62,240 bases of DNA from Cyanobacteria bacterium UBA2855 (GCA_002350725.1 DEFJ01000014.1:1-62240), one strand, 5' to 3'; counted from the stretch's first letter, positions 8,583 through 17,578 are shown. Made by a program: numbers and translations. Notes: generated from the sequence alone by a model not told the origin.

Positions 8583-9521
8583 ATGGAAAATTTTGAAAAC
8601 TACACAAAAGCCGATTATCTAAAGTTATACGAAAGACCTTTAGATGAACTTATTGAAATAGCAAATAGAATTACAAAAGAAAATTTTGATAACACTGTTG
8701 AAGCTTGCAGTATTATAAGCGCAAAAACCGGTAAATGCCAAGAAAATTGTAAATACTGCTCTCAAAGTGCTCATAACCATGCAGAAATTGAATGCCATCC
8801 GCTAATGGATGTTGAAACTGTGAAAAAAGCAGCATTAAGTGCAAAAGAAAATGGTGCAACTCGTTTTTGTATTGTAACATCAGGCAGAGTTCCTCAAGGC
8901 GAGGATTTTGAGAGAATTATTGAAATGATAAAAGAAGTTGCTTCTATTGACGGTTTACACTGTTGCGCTTCTTTAGGCTTGTTGTCCGAAGAACAGATAA
9001 AGCGCATTAAAGAAGCCGGCGTTGAAAGATTTAATCATAATTTGAATACTTCTGAAAATTATCACTCAAAAATTTGTACAACACATAATTTTAAGGATAG
9101 AGTAAATACTGTAAAAATGATTCAAAAATATGGAATTGAAGCTTGTTGCGGTGGTATTATCGGTATGGGTGAATCAAGAGAAGACAGAATAGATTTAGCT
9201 CTATCTTTAAAAGAATTAAATCCAAAAACAGTTCCGATAAATATTCTAAATCCAATTAAAGGTACACCTTTGGAAGGTTATGAAGATAAAATTGATGAAG
9301 AAGAAGTTCTAAAAACAATATGTATCTTTAGAATAATATTGCCGAAAGCATTACTCAGATATGCAGGTGGCAGAACCTCAAGATTAAGTAAAGATAATCA
9401 AAAACGCGGAATGCTTTGCGGTATAAACTCTGTTCTTGTAGGAAACTATCTGACTACAGTCGGTTCAACACCGGAAGAAGATAAAGAAATGTTCAAAGAG
9501 CTTGATTTAGTTCTTCAATAG
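8583..9521 (+). CDS. bioB: Biotin synthase
   Basis: Radical SAM enzyme that inserts sulfur into dethiobiotin, the last step of biotin synthesis. The radical SAM cysteines are C52, C56 and C59 (KCQENCKYCSQS). Further BioB signatures are FCIVTSGR, HCCASLGLL, the RFNHNLNTSE region, CCGGIIGMGE, NILNPIKGTPL, and LRYAGGRTSRL with the arginine that binds the [2Fe-2S] cluster. ATG 8583 is chosen over an upstream TTG at 8535 because GAGGGA precedes it and homology begins here; this gives 312 residues. The hydE-like gene starts 10 nt downstream. No other bio genes are in the window. Confidence 0.95.
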   Translation: MENFENYTKADYLKLYERPLDELIEIANRITKENFDNTVEACSIISAKTGKCQENCKYCSQSAHNHAEIECHPLMDVETVKKAALSAKENGATRFCIVTSGRVPQGEDFERIIEMIKEVASIDGLHCCASLGLLSEEQIKRIKEAGVERFNHNLNTSENYHSKICTTHNFKDRVNTVKMIQKYGIEACCGGIIGMGESREDRIDLALSLKELNPKTVPINILNPIKGTPLEGYEDKIDEEEVLKTICIFRIILPKALLRYAGGRTSRLSKDNQKRGMLCGINSVLVGNYLTTVGSTPEEDKEMFKELDLVLQ

Positions 9522-9531
9522 GAGATATATT

Positions 9532-10536
9532 TTGCAGTTTACCCGTGATGAAATCATTGAAATTCTAAATGATGATAGCAAAAATGATTGGTTATTCACA
9601 CTCGCCGACAAAGTCAGACATGATTATGTCGGCGATGAAGTTCATTTAAGAGGGCTTATAGAATTTTCAAATGTGTGCAAACGTCAGTGTAAATATTGCG
9701 GTTTACGTTCTGAAAATAAAGTTATCGACCGTTATCGTATAGAACCGTCTGATATCATAAAATACGCAGAAAATGCGGTAAAAATGGGCTATAAAACAAT
9801 AGTTCTGCAATCAGGTGAGGATGAATATTATTCGGTAGATAAAATTTGTGAAATTATCAAAGGTATAAAAGCCCTGGATGTTGCGTTGACTCTTAGTATA
9901 GGTGAAAAGTCTTATGATGAATACAAGGCGTTTAAAGATACCGGCGCTGACAGATATTTGATAAGAATTGAAACTACTGACAGAAATTTATACAAAGCAA
10001 TGCACCCGAATATGGATATCGATAATAGATTCAGATGCCTTGAAGATATAAAAACTTTGGGTTATGAGGTTGGAACAGGGTCTTTGGTAGGGTTGCCAAA
10101 TCAGACGATAGAGGCACTTGCGGATGATATTTTGTTCTTTAAAAAACTTGGAGCTGATATGGTTGGTATAGGCCCGTTTATTCCTCATCCTCAAACACCT
10201 TTAGCTGATGCAGATACCGGTAATTTTGAAATTGCATTAAAAGTCATGGCATTAACCAGATTAATTTTGCCGGAGATAAATATTCCTGCAACAACCGCGA
10301 TGGAAACGTTGAACGCTAATGGCAGAATTATTGCTTTGAAAAGTGGCGCAAATGTTGTAATGCCAAATGTTACAACAACAGAATATCGTGCAAAGTATGA
10401 AATTTATCCTAATAAAATTTGTATAAATGAAAACCCTGAACAATGCAGAAATTGTATAGGTGCAAAAATTAAATCAATTGGAAGAACAATCTCGCAAAAT
10501 TATGGCAAAAGCAGACATTTTAGGTCAAAACAATAA
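9532..10536 (+). CDS. hydE: [FeFe]-hydrogenase maturase HydE (radical SAM)
   Basis: Radical SAM protein that helps build the H-cluster of [FeFe]-hydrogenase together with HydF and HydG. The cluster-binding motif is CKRQCKYCGLR (C49, C53, C56), and the CGLR form is typical of HydE. Other family marks are RYRIEPSDI, VLQSGEDEYY, TLSIGEKS, RYLIRIETTD, GTGSLVGLPNQT, GIGPFIPHPQTPL and ATTAMETLNANGR. It starts with TTG, with AGGAGATATA just before it that overlaps the bioB stop. Close relatives are PylB and BioB, but the CGLR and PFIPHP motifs favour HydE. HydF, HydG and the hydrogenase are not in this window. Confidence 0.88.
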   Translation: MQFTRDEIIEILNDDSKNDWLFTLADKVRHDYVGDEVHLRGLIEFSNVCKRQCKYCGLRSENKVIDRYRIEPSDIIKYAENAVKMGYKTIVLQSGEDEYYSVDKICEIIKGIKALDVALTLSIGEKSYDEYKAFKDTGADRYLIRIETTDRNLYKAMHPNMDIDNRFRCLEDIKTLGYEVGTGSLVGLPNQTIEALADDILFFKKLGADMVGIGPFIPHPQTPLADADTGNFEIALKVMALTRLILPEINIPATTAMETLNANGRIIALKSGANVVMPNVTTTEYRAKYEIYPNKICINENPEQCRNCIGAKIKSIGRTISQNYGKSRHFRSKQ

Positions 10537-10565
10537 AGCTTTTGTGTTTGGAGTAGAATTATAAT

Positions 10566-11951
10566 ATGGCTGACAGAACAATAAAATGGGAAATGTTTAC
10601 GATTGCCGCAATTGGTAATTTTATAGCAATGTTGGATTCTACAACTGTGAATTTAGCGCTGTATCCGATGTCTGTTGATTTGAATGTTTCAATTGAAAAA
10701 ATCCAGTGGGTTATGGTCGCATATATGCTCGTTTTAACTGTGTTTTTGCCGTTTTTTGGAAAACTTGGCGATATATTTCCTAAAAATAAGCTATATGCCA
10801 GCGGATATATTTTGTTTGCAATTGGCGCTTTTTTAAGTATGCTGGCACCAAATTATGCTTTATTAATTACGTTTAGGATTTTAGAAGCTTTTGGTGCTTC
10901 AATAATGTTATCAAATGCTCAGGCAATAATTGCCAGAATATTTACAGGAAAGCGAAGAGGTAAGGCGCTTGGTCTAAATGGGTGTTTAGTTGCAATAGGC
11001 GGTATGAGCGGGCCTGCGTTAGGTGGTATTTTAATAAATTATTTTGGTTGGCATGCCGTTTTTCTCCCTTGTATTCCTGTTGCTATAATTGGCGCAATTT
11101 ATAGTTGGAGATTGCTGCCAAAGCATGTAAAAAATACAGTCTTTAAATTTGATTATAAAGGATTTTTGTATTTTACGTTATGCTTATTTGCTCTTTTACT
11201 TGCAATATCCGAAGGACATACATGGGGGTGGCGTTCTTTACATATAATTGCCCTTGGCATTGCGACTTTAGTCTTTGGCGGGCTATTTTATTTTCGTGAT
11301 ATGAAAATAAATTATCCTTTAATAAATTTTTCCATGTTCAAAATAAAACCTTTTAGTTTTGGGAATATCGCAGTAATGACATCATATATGGCGATGTTTA
11401 CGAATAGTGTTCTGTTGCCGTTTTATTTGCAAGATATAATGCAATTTAGCGCTTTAGTTGCAGGATGCCTGATACTGCCATATTCAGTCACTTTATCTGT
11501 TGTTGCGCCTATAAGCGGGAGATTATCCGGTAAATACGGCAGCAGGAATCTTACTATTGCCGGACCTATTGTGTATATAGCTGCACTAATGATATTTACT
11601 ACTTTTGATAAATCAACTCCGATTTGGTTGATGGTTGCAGCATCAGGAATAATGGGGATAGGTAATGGGTTATTTCAATCCCCTTCAAATAATGCGATAA
11701 TGACAAGTGTAAATAAGGATGAGTTGGGTATTGCCTCCGGTATACTTGCTCTATCAAGGAATATGGGAAATATTCTTGGTGTTGCAGTTACGATTACCTT
11801 GTTTGAAACATTTAGAGAATTATTTTCATCTATGGGACAGTCCAGAACAGAGTCATTTTTAAATTCTTTCCATTATACTATGTGTTTTGGCATATTATTT
11901 GGATTGATTTGTTTGATATGTGCATATATAGCATATAAACCTCAAAAATAA
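10566..11951 (+). CDS. MFS multidrug exporter, DHA2 (EmrB/QacA) type
   Basis: Proton-coupled inner-membrane exporter. The 461-residue protein is hydrophobic throughout, with about 14 predicted helices. It carries the family motifs MLDSTTVNLALYPM (motif D1 region near 19-32), WVMVAYMLVLTVFLPFFGKLGD (motif A in GKLGDIFPKNK), and GPALGGILINYFGWHAVF (motif C, near 146). Substrate cannot be read. Upstream, TAGAAT ends exactly 6 nt before ATG, resembling the leaderless promoters found elsewhere here, but a GGAG about 12 nt before the ATG and the nearby hydE gene leave co-transcription possible. Confidence 0.9.
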   Translation: MADRTIKWEMFTIAAIGNFIAMLDSTTVNLALYPMSVDLNVSIEKIQWVMVAYMLVLTVFLPFFGKLGDIFPKNKLYASGYILFAIGAFLSMLAPNYALLITFRILEAFGASIMLSNAQAIIARIFTGKRRGKALGLNGCLVAIGGMSGPALGGILINYFGWHAVFLPCIPVAIIGAIYSWRLLPKHVKNTVFKFDYKGFLYFTLCLFALLLAISEGHTWGWRSLHIIALGIATLVFGGLFYFRDMKINYPLINFSMFKIKPFSFGNIAVMTSYMAMFTNSVLLPFYLQDIMQFSALVAGCLILPYSVTLSVVAPISGRLSGKYGSRNLTIAGPIVYIAALMIFTTFDKSTPIWLMVAASGIMGIGNGLFQSPSNNAIMTSVNKDELGIASGILALSRNMGNILGVAVTITLFETFRELFSSMGQSRTESFLNSFHYTMCFGILFGLICLICAYIAYKPQK

Positions 11952-12022
11952 TTAGCAAAAAATAAAATTTACAAGTTTTAGAATAAAAGTATTACAAAGG
12001 AAAATATTAGGGAAGTTTAAAT

Positions 12023-13255
12023 ATGATAAGACCGATATCAAGTATATCATTTAATAATCCGTATAATACAAATAAAAAAACCTCATTTACGGCAAAAGCT
12101 CCGGAACCACAGGAAACATTCAAATTTTACAAAAATGTATTAAAAGAAGGTAAGAAGAAATTCTCAGGTATAATTGATTGTTATTTCCCTGATAGATTTG
12201 GATATAATGGAGAAAAAGTTACTCTTGAATTTAAAAAGGGGATACTTCAAGCTGCTGAACGCTTTAGTGCACCATTTGGATATTTATTAAAATTTACTTC
12301 CGAAGGTGAAAAACTAATACAATATGAAAAGCCTGTAAAAAGTCTATATAAAAAAGAATATAAGTATAGTGATGCAACAGGAGAGTTAATTAAAGTCACT
12401 AAAAACTCTCAAACAGTTTTTGATAAAACATATCATTTTAATCCTTACTTTGATTATCCTATTGAAATGCATATTAATGACAATATAATAACACATTTCG
12501 ATGGGCAAAATAAGAAAAAGTATACGACATTTATTGATAAATATTTGAGGTCGGATTTTATATATAATGACCATGAGCAGTCTTATACGGAGTTTAGACA
12601 GTTACTGGATAAAAATTCCTTTGATTCAATTGTAAGACTTGCACGTACCGGCAATCCATTACCGCCTAATACTGTTATTGAATCTATTCCTCTAAAAGCA
12701 ATTACTCATATAAATAATCCGAAAGCTGAAGATTCTCTTCAAATTACAGATTATGGATTAAATGCTAAACCAAAAGTAATAAAAGGATTCAACAAGAGAA
12801 AAGAATTATCATATCTAATAAATTGTGAGTATGATGGAAACGGCAGGCTTTTAGCAAGATATAAAAAAAGTTTCTTTCCATTTGAAACAAAGCAGGTAGA
12901 TGAATTTGATAAAAAAACAGGTCTGCCGATTAGAACACGTCTGTATGACAAAGATGGGAAGATACTTGAAGATGTTTTTCGTAAATTTGATATATCTGAA
13001 GATACTCCAACACTAAAATTAAATATTCATAGATATTTTGATGCAGAAGAACAGGTATCAAGGGTAGAAAAAGATATTGAGACAGGTAATATTCATATAA
13101 ACATAAATGAAATACATGGTGTAAATAATCAGATTTACAGTTCAAAAACCCGATATAATATAGATACTGAAACTATGATAGACGAACATTTTTACTCACC
13201 GTCTAAAGCTGAAATGTCTGAAAAAGAATTTATGAAAGCAATACGGTCATTGTAG
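12023..13255 (+). CDS. Uncharacterised protein with N-terminal ISFN/SFTA tag and YD-like repeats
   Basis: Unknown 410-residue protein. It opens with MIRPISSISFNNPYNTNKK and then TSFTAKAPEP, a short aromatic tag of a kind also at the start of the helicase at 1936-4290. The rest is soluble-looking and rich in Lys, Tyr and Asp, with strand-turn units such as YDGNGRLLARY, DEFDKKTGLPIRTRLYDKDG and KYSDATGELIKV. These resemble degenerate YD or MORN-type repeats. No signal peptide or transmembrane helix. AGGGAAG precedes the ATG. A strong bidirectional terminator follows. Function unknown. Confidence 0.65.
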   Translation: MIRPISSISFNNPYNTNKKTSFTAKAPEPQETFKFYKNVLKEGKKKFSGIIDCYFPDRFGYNGEKVTLEFKKGILQAAERFSAPFGYLLKFTSEGEKLIQYEKPVKSLYKKEYKYSDATGELIKVTKNSQTVFDKTYHFNPYFDYPIEMHINDNIITHFDGQNKKKYTTFIDKYLRSDFIYNDHEQSYTEFRQLLDKNSFDSIVRLARTGNPLPPNTVIESIPLKAITHINNPKAEDSLQITDYGLNAKPKVIKGFNKRKELSYLINCEYDGNGRLLARYKKSFFPFETKQVDEFDKKTGLPIRTRLYDKDGKILEDVFRKFDISEDTPTLKLNIHRYFDAEEQVSRVEKDIETGNIHININEIHGVNNQIYSSKTRYNIDTETMIDEHFYSPSKAEMSEKEFMKAIRSL

Positions 13256-13287
13256 AATAATTTTTGTTGTAAAAATAATTTGATAGC

Positions 13288-13317
13288 AAAAGAGGCACCC
13301 TTTAGAGTGCCTCTTTT
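13288..13317. terminator. Bidirectional intrinsic terminator
   Basis: AAAAGAGGCAC (13288-13298) and GTGCCTCTTTT (13307-13317) form a perfect 11-bp stem with an 8-nt loop. It lies between the convergent ends of the gene at 12023-13255 and the HU gene, with T-rich tails on both sides, so it can end transcription from either direction. Confidence 0.88.
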
Positions 13318-13336
13318 AAACTTGGAATATCAAAAA

Positions 13337-13615
13337 CTATTTGCCGTTAACAATAGTTTTGAATTTCTTACCAGCAGAGAATGCAGGAACTGTTTTAGCA
13401 GGGATTTTGATTTCCTTACCGGTTTGAGGATTTCTACCAGTTCTAGCAGCTCTTTTTCTTGATTCGAATGTACCGAAGCCAACTAAAGTAACTTTCTTTC
13501 CTTTAGCAACTGTTTTTTGTACTGTATCAACCCATGCGTTGATTACTTCTGCAGCTTCTTTTTGTGATACGCTAGCTTTTTTAGCAACTTCTTGTACTAA
13601 TTCTTCTTTGTTCAT
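13337..13615 (-). CDS. hup: DNA-binding protein HU
   Basis: Histone-like architectural protein that bends DNA and binds it as a dimer. The 92-residue protein shows all HU features: MNKEELVQEVAKKASVSQKE, KGKKVTLVGFGTFESRKRAAR, then the DNA-binding arm GRNPQTGKEIKIPAKTVPAF and the tail SAGKKFKTIV. The RNP motif and the intercalating-proline position in the arm are intact. AAGGAG lies 8-9 nt before the ATG and a near-consensus sigma-70 promoter lies further upstream, fitting high expression. It stands alone, bounded by a bidirectional terminator. Confidence 0.97.
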   Translation of the reverse strand: MNKEELVQEVAKKASVSQKEAAEVINAWVDTVQKTVAKGKKVTLVGFGTFESRKRAARTGRNPQTGKEIKIPAKTVPAFSAGKKFKTIVNGK

Positions 13616-13649
13616 GTGTAAAACTCCTTTTCTTATTTTGTACTTTCTT

Positions 13650-13677
13650 ATTATAGCTGATTTTCGGATTTGTGCAA
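13650..13677 (-). promoter_or_regulatory. Sigma-70 promoter of the HU gene
   Basis: Reading leftward, TTGCAC (13672-13677) and TATAAT (13650-13655) are separated by 16 bp. The leader is about 28 nt and contains AAGGAG. This is one of the few promoters in the window with both hexamers close to consensus. Confidence 0.75.
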
Positions 13678-13893
13678 GTATGGTTAAGGAAATTTAACAA
13701 TTCACGGGCAATAAAACATATAAATTAATGAATTATGTATGTATAATTCGCATATATTGTGATATTTAGAAAATATTTCATAAGAAATAAATATCTTTTA
13801 AAATGATACAAAAACTTAAAAAAACTGATTTTTATGCAGATTTTTGATAAAATAATTGTATAGATTCAGATTAGAGAGTGGGAAAATTTTTTA

Positions 13894-15228
13894 ATGAAAG
13901 AAAGGTTAATATTATTCGTTATAGTATTTGGACTCGGAGTATTTATTTATATCTTCCAGAGTTACTTTAATACCGTATGGGGATTAGCTTTTCTATGCTC
14001 TTTGATGGCTGTCTATTTAATTTTTTCAACTATTGCATATCAGTATAAAAAACGCAGGTTACAAAAATACCCTCAAATTATAAATGAAGACTATAAGCCT
14101 TTTGTTTCAATTATGATACCTGCGCATGATGAGGAGGCAGTTATTGCTGATACTGTCAAAAATGTTCTGGCTTTAGATTATGATAAATTTGAAGTTATTG
14201 TAATTGATGACAGAAGTTCGGATAATACGGCTTCTGTAATAAAAGATTTAGAAAATAAATATGACAAAGTTTTTGCTTTAGTAAGAGAAAAAGGTTCGTT
14301 TCCGGGAAAATCTGCAGTGTTAAACGATGCATTAAAACTCGCTAAAGGCGAAGCAATTCTTGTTTTTGACGCGGATGCAACTGTAGAGCCTGATTTCTTA
14401 AAAAAACTTGTAGCGCAATTAGAACCCAAAGATGTAGGGGCGGTTCAAGCTCGTAAGGTTATCAGAAATAAAGATTTTAATTGGATAACAAGATGTCAGA
14501 GCAATGAATATAGTATTGATGTCCACTGTCAGCTAAGCCGTGACTCCGTAAAAGGTGCGGTTGAACTTCGAGGAAATGGTGAACTTATAAAAAGAGAAGC
14601 TTTAGAGGATATTGGCGGTTGGAATAATTATACAATTACCGATGATTTAGATATGTCTACAAGACTCCATATAAAGGGTTGGGATATAAGATTTTGTCTT
14701 GATGCTGTTGTATATGAAGAAGGTATAATTTATTTATTCCCTCTCTTTAAACAGCGCAGAAGATGGTTAGAGGGTACAATAAGAAGATATTTAGAGCTTG
14801 TCGGTGCAGCTTTTCGTTCAAAAGATATTTCATTACGAGCAAGAGTAGATATGATGGTTTATATCTCTGAATTTATCATGCCGTTATGGTGTGTTATGGA
14901 AATTCTTATAAGATTATTTAAAATTCTTGCAAAAGAGGCTCCTCCTCATATGTTATATTCTTCAATCTTTATAAGTTGTATGATAGGATTAGGCTTTTTC
15001 TCTGCTGCTAGATATGCCCTTAGAAGGTATGATAATTATGGTCGAATAGCTGCAATTAAAGAAGCTTTTATGACAAGCATATATTTGCTTGCTCTATGGT
15101 TTCCTTTGGAATTATTTATTTGCTTTAAGATTTTATTCTTAAAAAAGGATATGAATTGGGGTAAAACTACTCATGGTTTAATCCGAGAAGAAGAAGAAAA
15201 TATTAAAAAAGAACATGAAAAAGTTTAA
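13894..15228 (+). CDS. Membrane glycosyltransferase family 2 (BcsA/IcaA-like)
   Basis: Processive-type GT2 enzyme expected to polymerise or export a polysaccharide at the inner membrane. Two N-terminal helices (about 4-20 and 29-50) precede the catalytic domain: MIPAHDEEAV, VIDDRSSDNT (nucleotide binding), FDADATVEP (DxD), TDDLDMSTRLH (TDD catalytic base region) and QRRRWLEGT (the QxxRW motif). Three or four C-terminal helices follow, near 320-430. No cellulose-type PilZ domain is present. The 444-residue length suits poly-GlcNAc or hyaluronan-type synthases, but the sugar cannot be assigned. No partner export genes adjoin it. apt follows 27 nt downstream. Confidence 0.88.
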   Translation: MKERLILFVIVFGLGVFIYIFQSYFNTVWGLAFLCSLMAVYLIFSTIAYQYKKRRLQKYPQIINEDYKPFVSIMIPAHDEEAVIADTVKNVLALDYDKFEVIVIDDRSSDNTASVIKDLENKYDKVFALVREKGSFPGKSAVLNDALKLAKGEAILVFDADATVEPDFLKKLVAQLEPKDVGAVQARKVIRNKDFNWITRCQSNEYSIDVHCQLSRDSVKGAVELRGNGELIKREALEDIGGWNNYTITDDLDMSTRLHIKGWDIRFCLDAVVYEEGIIYLFPLFKQRRRWLEGTIRRYLELVGAAFRSKDISLRARVDMMVYISEFIMPLWCVMEILIRLFKILAKEAPPHMLYSSIFISCMIGLGFFSAARYALRRYDNYGRIAAIKEAFMTSIYLLALWFPLELFICFKILFLKKDMNWGKTTHGLIREEEENIKKEHEKV

Positions 15229-15255
15229 GTATAATATAAGAATGGAGATAATAAA

Positions 15256-15789
15256 ATGACAATTACAATAGAAGAAACAGTAAAAGAATCAATAAGAACA
15301 ATAAAAGATTTCCCTAAGGAAGGAATTTTGTTTCGTGATATTACGACAGCAATAAAAGATAAAAATATATTGCCGTTAATTGTAGACTATTTATGTGAAC
15401 AATTTAAGGACGAAAAAATCGACTATATTGCAGGAATAGAAAGTAGAGGTTTTATTTTTGGCATGCCAATGGCTTATAAATTAGGTTGCGGTTTTGTACC
15501 TGTCAGAAAGCCAAATAAGTTGCCGGCAGAAACAATTTCTCAGGAATATGAACTTGAATATGGAACTGATAAAATTGAAATTCATAAAGATGCCTTTGGA
15601 CACGGAGATAATGTCTTAATTATTGATGATCTGTTAGCCACGGGTGGTACAGCTGAAGCTGCCGCAAAATTGGTTAAAAAATCCGGTGCAAATCTTGTAG
15701 GCATGGGGTTTTTGATAGAGCTTGAAAATCTTAATGGCAGAGAAAAATTAAAAAATAACGGTAAAATTGTTTCAATGTTAAAATATTAG
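15256..15789 (+). CDS. apt: Adenine phosphoribosyltransferase
   Basis: Salvages adenine to AMP using PRPP. The type I phosphoribosyltransferase fold is evident: DFPKEGILFRDITT near the N-terminus, AGIESRGFIFG, the flexible-loop region RKPNKLPAETISQEYELEYG, and the PRPP-binding loop NVLIIDDLLATGGTA at about 119-133. At 177 residues it has the standard length. GGAG lies before the ATG. It follows the glycosyltransferase by 27 nt and could be on the same transcript. Confidence 0.96.
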   Translation: MTITIEETVKESIRTIKDFPKEGILFRDITTAIKDKNILPLIVDYLCEQFKDEKIDYIAGIESRGFIFGMPMAYKLGCGFVPVRKPNKLPAETISQEYELEYGTDKIEIHKDAFGHGDNVLIIDDLLATGGTAEAAAKLVKKSGANLVGMGFLIELENLNGREKLKNNGKIVSMLKY

Positions 15790-15855
15790 TGTTTAAAAGG
15801 CAATTTTTTGTCTTTATATGTTTTACTTAAGGTAAAAGTAGTTTAGGAGTCGTTT

Positions 15856-16464
15856 ATGTATCCGGAAAAATTGAATAGTTCTCTGACCTTTGGATGGTCT
15901 GCGCCCGTACATGGGAAACTCATCGAAAAATCAATGAGTGATTGTGCATTGCCCAAATATGTTACAACTTTACTTGAAAATGGCGTTAAAGAAGAAGAAT
16001 TCACAAATATAAGTAAGCATCAAAACTCAAGACTTTCAAAATTTTTTCAAAATATAAAAAGATTTCTTCATATTGGTAGGATACTTACTGCAGAAGAGAA
16101 ATATCTTTTGCATTGTAAAAATTTTAATGAATTTATGAAAAATGGGAAACCTAATATGGCACTGGAAGAGGCTGGAAAAGCTATTCACTATATACATGAG
16201 TTAGCTATTCCAAATAACCTTTCGGATAATTTTACTAGAAATGACATTATCGTAAAGAAAGGTCTTGATAGTTATAAACATAAATATAATTTTTCATCAA
16301 AAACCTTTAAAGAGTTATTTAGCGAAGTCTTAAGAGTATCTAAAAACAGAAGCGAGTATTCGGATAATTTTTTAACTTCAGCAGAAGCCAGTAATCCATC
16401 TGATAATTTAAATTTAGCTATTGACGCAACAAGTAAATTCTTGCAACTTATTGGATTACGCTAG
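15856..16464 (+). CDS. Uncharacterised 202-residue protein with N-terminal SLTFGW tag
   Basis: I do not recognise it. The N-terminus reads MYPEKLNSSLTFGWSAPVHG, a short aromatic tag like those on other unknown proteins in this window, followed by a charged helical body with basic and Asn/Ser-rich stretches. No signal peptide or transmembrane segment. TAGGAGTC before the ATG is a good ribosome binding site, and TTTTAC-ttaag-GTAAAA (15821-15837) is a small inverted repeat just upstream that could be an operator. The gene abuts the stop of the convergent SIS gene with no spacer. Confidence 0.6.
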   Translation: MYPEKLNSSLTFGWSAPVHGKLIEKSMSDCALPKYVTTLLENGVKEEEFTNISKHQNSRLSKFFQNIKRFLHIGRILTAEEKYLLHCKNFNEFMKNGKPNMALEEAGKAIHYIHELAIPNNLSDNFTRNDIIVKKGLDSYKHKYNFSSKTFKELFSEVLRVSKNRSEYSDNFLTSAEASNPSDNLNLAIDATSKFLQLIGLR

Positions 16465-17517
16465 TTATTTTACGACCTTATTTAATCCATGAGGCTTATC
16501 AACATTTCTTCTTAGAGCTTTTGCAATTTCAAGAGAAAGCAATTGCCCAAGAATTACAGTTGAAAATGCTTTTGTAATATATCCGTTACCCTCAACATTC
16601 AAAATAAACTCACTCTTAATTGGCTCTTGTAAATCTCCAATGTAACACAGCGGAATATTATAATCCTCTTGTATTTTGTTTAGGTTTCTAACGGTAATTT
16701 CGTGTAAATTTTCAACGGATACATGAATTTGAGCAGCTTTATTATTTAGTACTGCAACATGACCATGCATAAATTCTCCGAGTATAGCAGATAACGTACA
16801 TATATATGAAGTTTCTTTTATTTTTAGCGAAATTTCTTTTGCTAAAGCGTACGATATCCCATCTGCGGTTACAACAATCAATTTGTATTTTGATAATTTT
16901 TTAGCAACAATTCTGGCATCAGAATGCATCGATAAGGCACTTTGTGCTGCTTGTGGTATTAGTTTTATCTGGGTTATGTATTCTGATATATCAATACCTT
17001 TTTCAGCAGCGAATTTTAACACAATTAGAGTTACGCACAGCATTTGTGTTGTTAATGATTTCGTAGCCGCAATACTTTTTTCTTCTCCTGCATGGCAATC
17101 CACTTTATAATCAGCTGCATTCCATATTGTCGAGCCGATTTTATTTGTAATTGCAAGTGTTCTCATTCCTAATTCTTTTGCTCTTCGCAGAGCTTCATTG
17201 GTGTCAGAAGTTTCACCTGATTGAGTAATAAATATATATAGAATATTATTGTCATGTGGAACTGCTGCTTTCATTAAAAATTCACTTGAATATATCGCAC
17301 GAGCTTCTATGTTGGCAACATTACCAAACAAATCTGCCCCATATCTTGAGCAGTGGTATGAGGAACCACTCGCGACAAAAATAATTTTTTCAATGTTCTG
17401 TGGTATTTCAATATTAATATTGTTATCAGTAATAATATTAGAAATTAAATCTGATAAGATTTTAGGTTGTTCATATATTTCAGATTCCATGCTGGATTTT
17501 GGCTGTTTTGTAAACAT
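16465..17517 (-). CDS. GlmS-like double SIS-domain sugar isomerase/deaminase (no glutaminase domain)
   Basis: Contains two sugar-isomerase (SIS) domains, as in the C-terminal half of GlmS, but lacks the N-terminal glutamine amidotransferase domain. Visible marks are MESEIYEQPKIL (the helix linking into SIS), FVASGSSYHCSRYGAD, ITQSGETSDTNEALRRAKE, the EEKSIAATKSLTTQ loop, EISLKIKETS and the C-terminal DKPHGLNKVVK. This layout matches glucosamine-6-phosphate deaminases of the NagB-II type, or frlB/agaS-like enzymes, more than a glucosamine synthase. ATG 17517 (350 residues) is preferred over 17544 because AAGGA precedes it. Substrate unproven. Confidence 0.85.
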   Translation of the reverse strand: MFTKQPKSSMESEIYEQPKILSDLISNIITDNNINIEIPQNIEKIIFVASGSSYHCSRYGADLFGNVANIEARAIYSSEFLMKAAVPHDNNILYIFITQSGETSDTNEALRRAKELGMRTLAITNKIGSTIWNAADYKVDCHAGEEKSIAATKSLTTQMLCVTLIVLKFAAEKGIDISEYITQIKLIPQAAQSALSMHSDARIVAKKLSKYKLIVVTADGISYALAKEISLKIKETSYICTLSAILGEFMHGHVAVLNNKAAQIHVSVENLHEITVRNLNKIQEDYNIPLCYIGDLQEPIKSEFILNVEGNGYITKAFSTVILGQLLSLEIAKALRRNVDKPHGLNKVVK

Positions 17518-17541
17518 GTAGTCATTCCTTTGCTTTATATG

Positions 17542-17578
17542 CAAAGAGGGTTTGGATAAAAATGTCCTGCCCTCTTTG
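17542..17578. other. Inverted repeat between gatB and the SIS gene
   Basis: CAAAGAGGG (17542-17550) and CCCTCTTTG (17570-17578) form a 9-bp stem with a 19-nt loop. On the leftward transcript it lies after gatB and directly before the SIS start, but the sequence after it is not U-rich. It could be an attenuator or an RNA-processing or stability element rather than a classical terminator. Confidence 0.45.

Noticed and set aside
9532..10536. PylB (methylornithine synthase) as the identity of the second radical SAM gene
   Set aside because: The CxYCGLR cluster motif and GPFIPHPQTPL are those of HydE, and no other pyrrolysine genes are present.
13280..13462. Rightward 60-codon frame at the HU gene
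   Set aside because: It starts inside the bidirectional terminator and runs antisense to HU.
17542..17578. Classical terminator for gatB
   Set aside because: The stem is good but no T-run follows on the leftward strand; kept only as an inverted repeat of unknown role.
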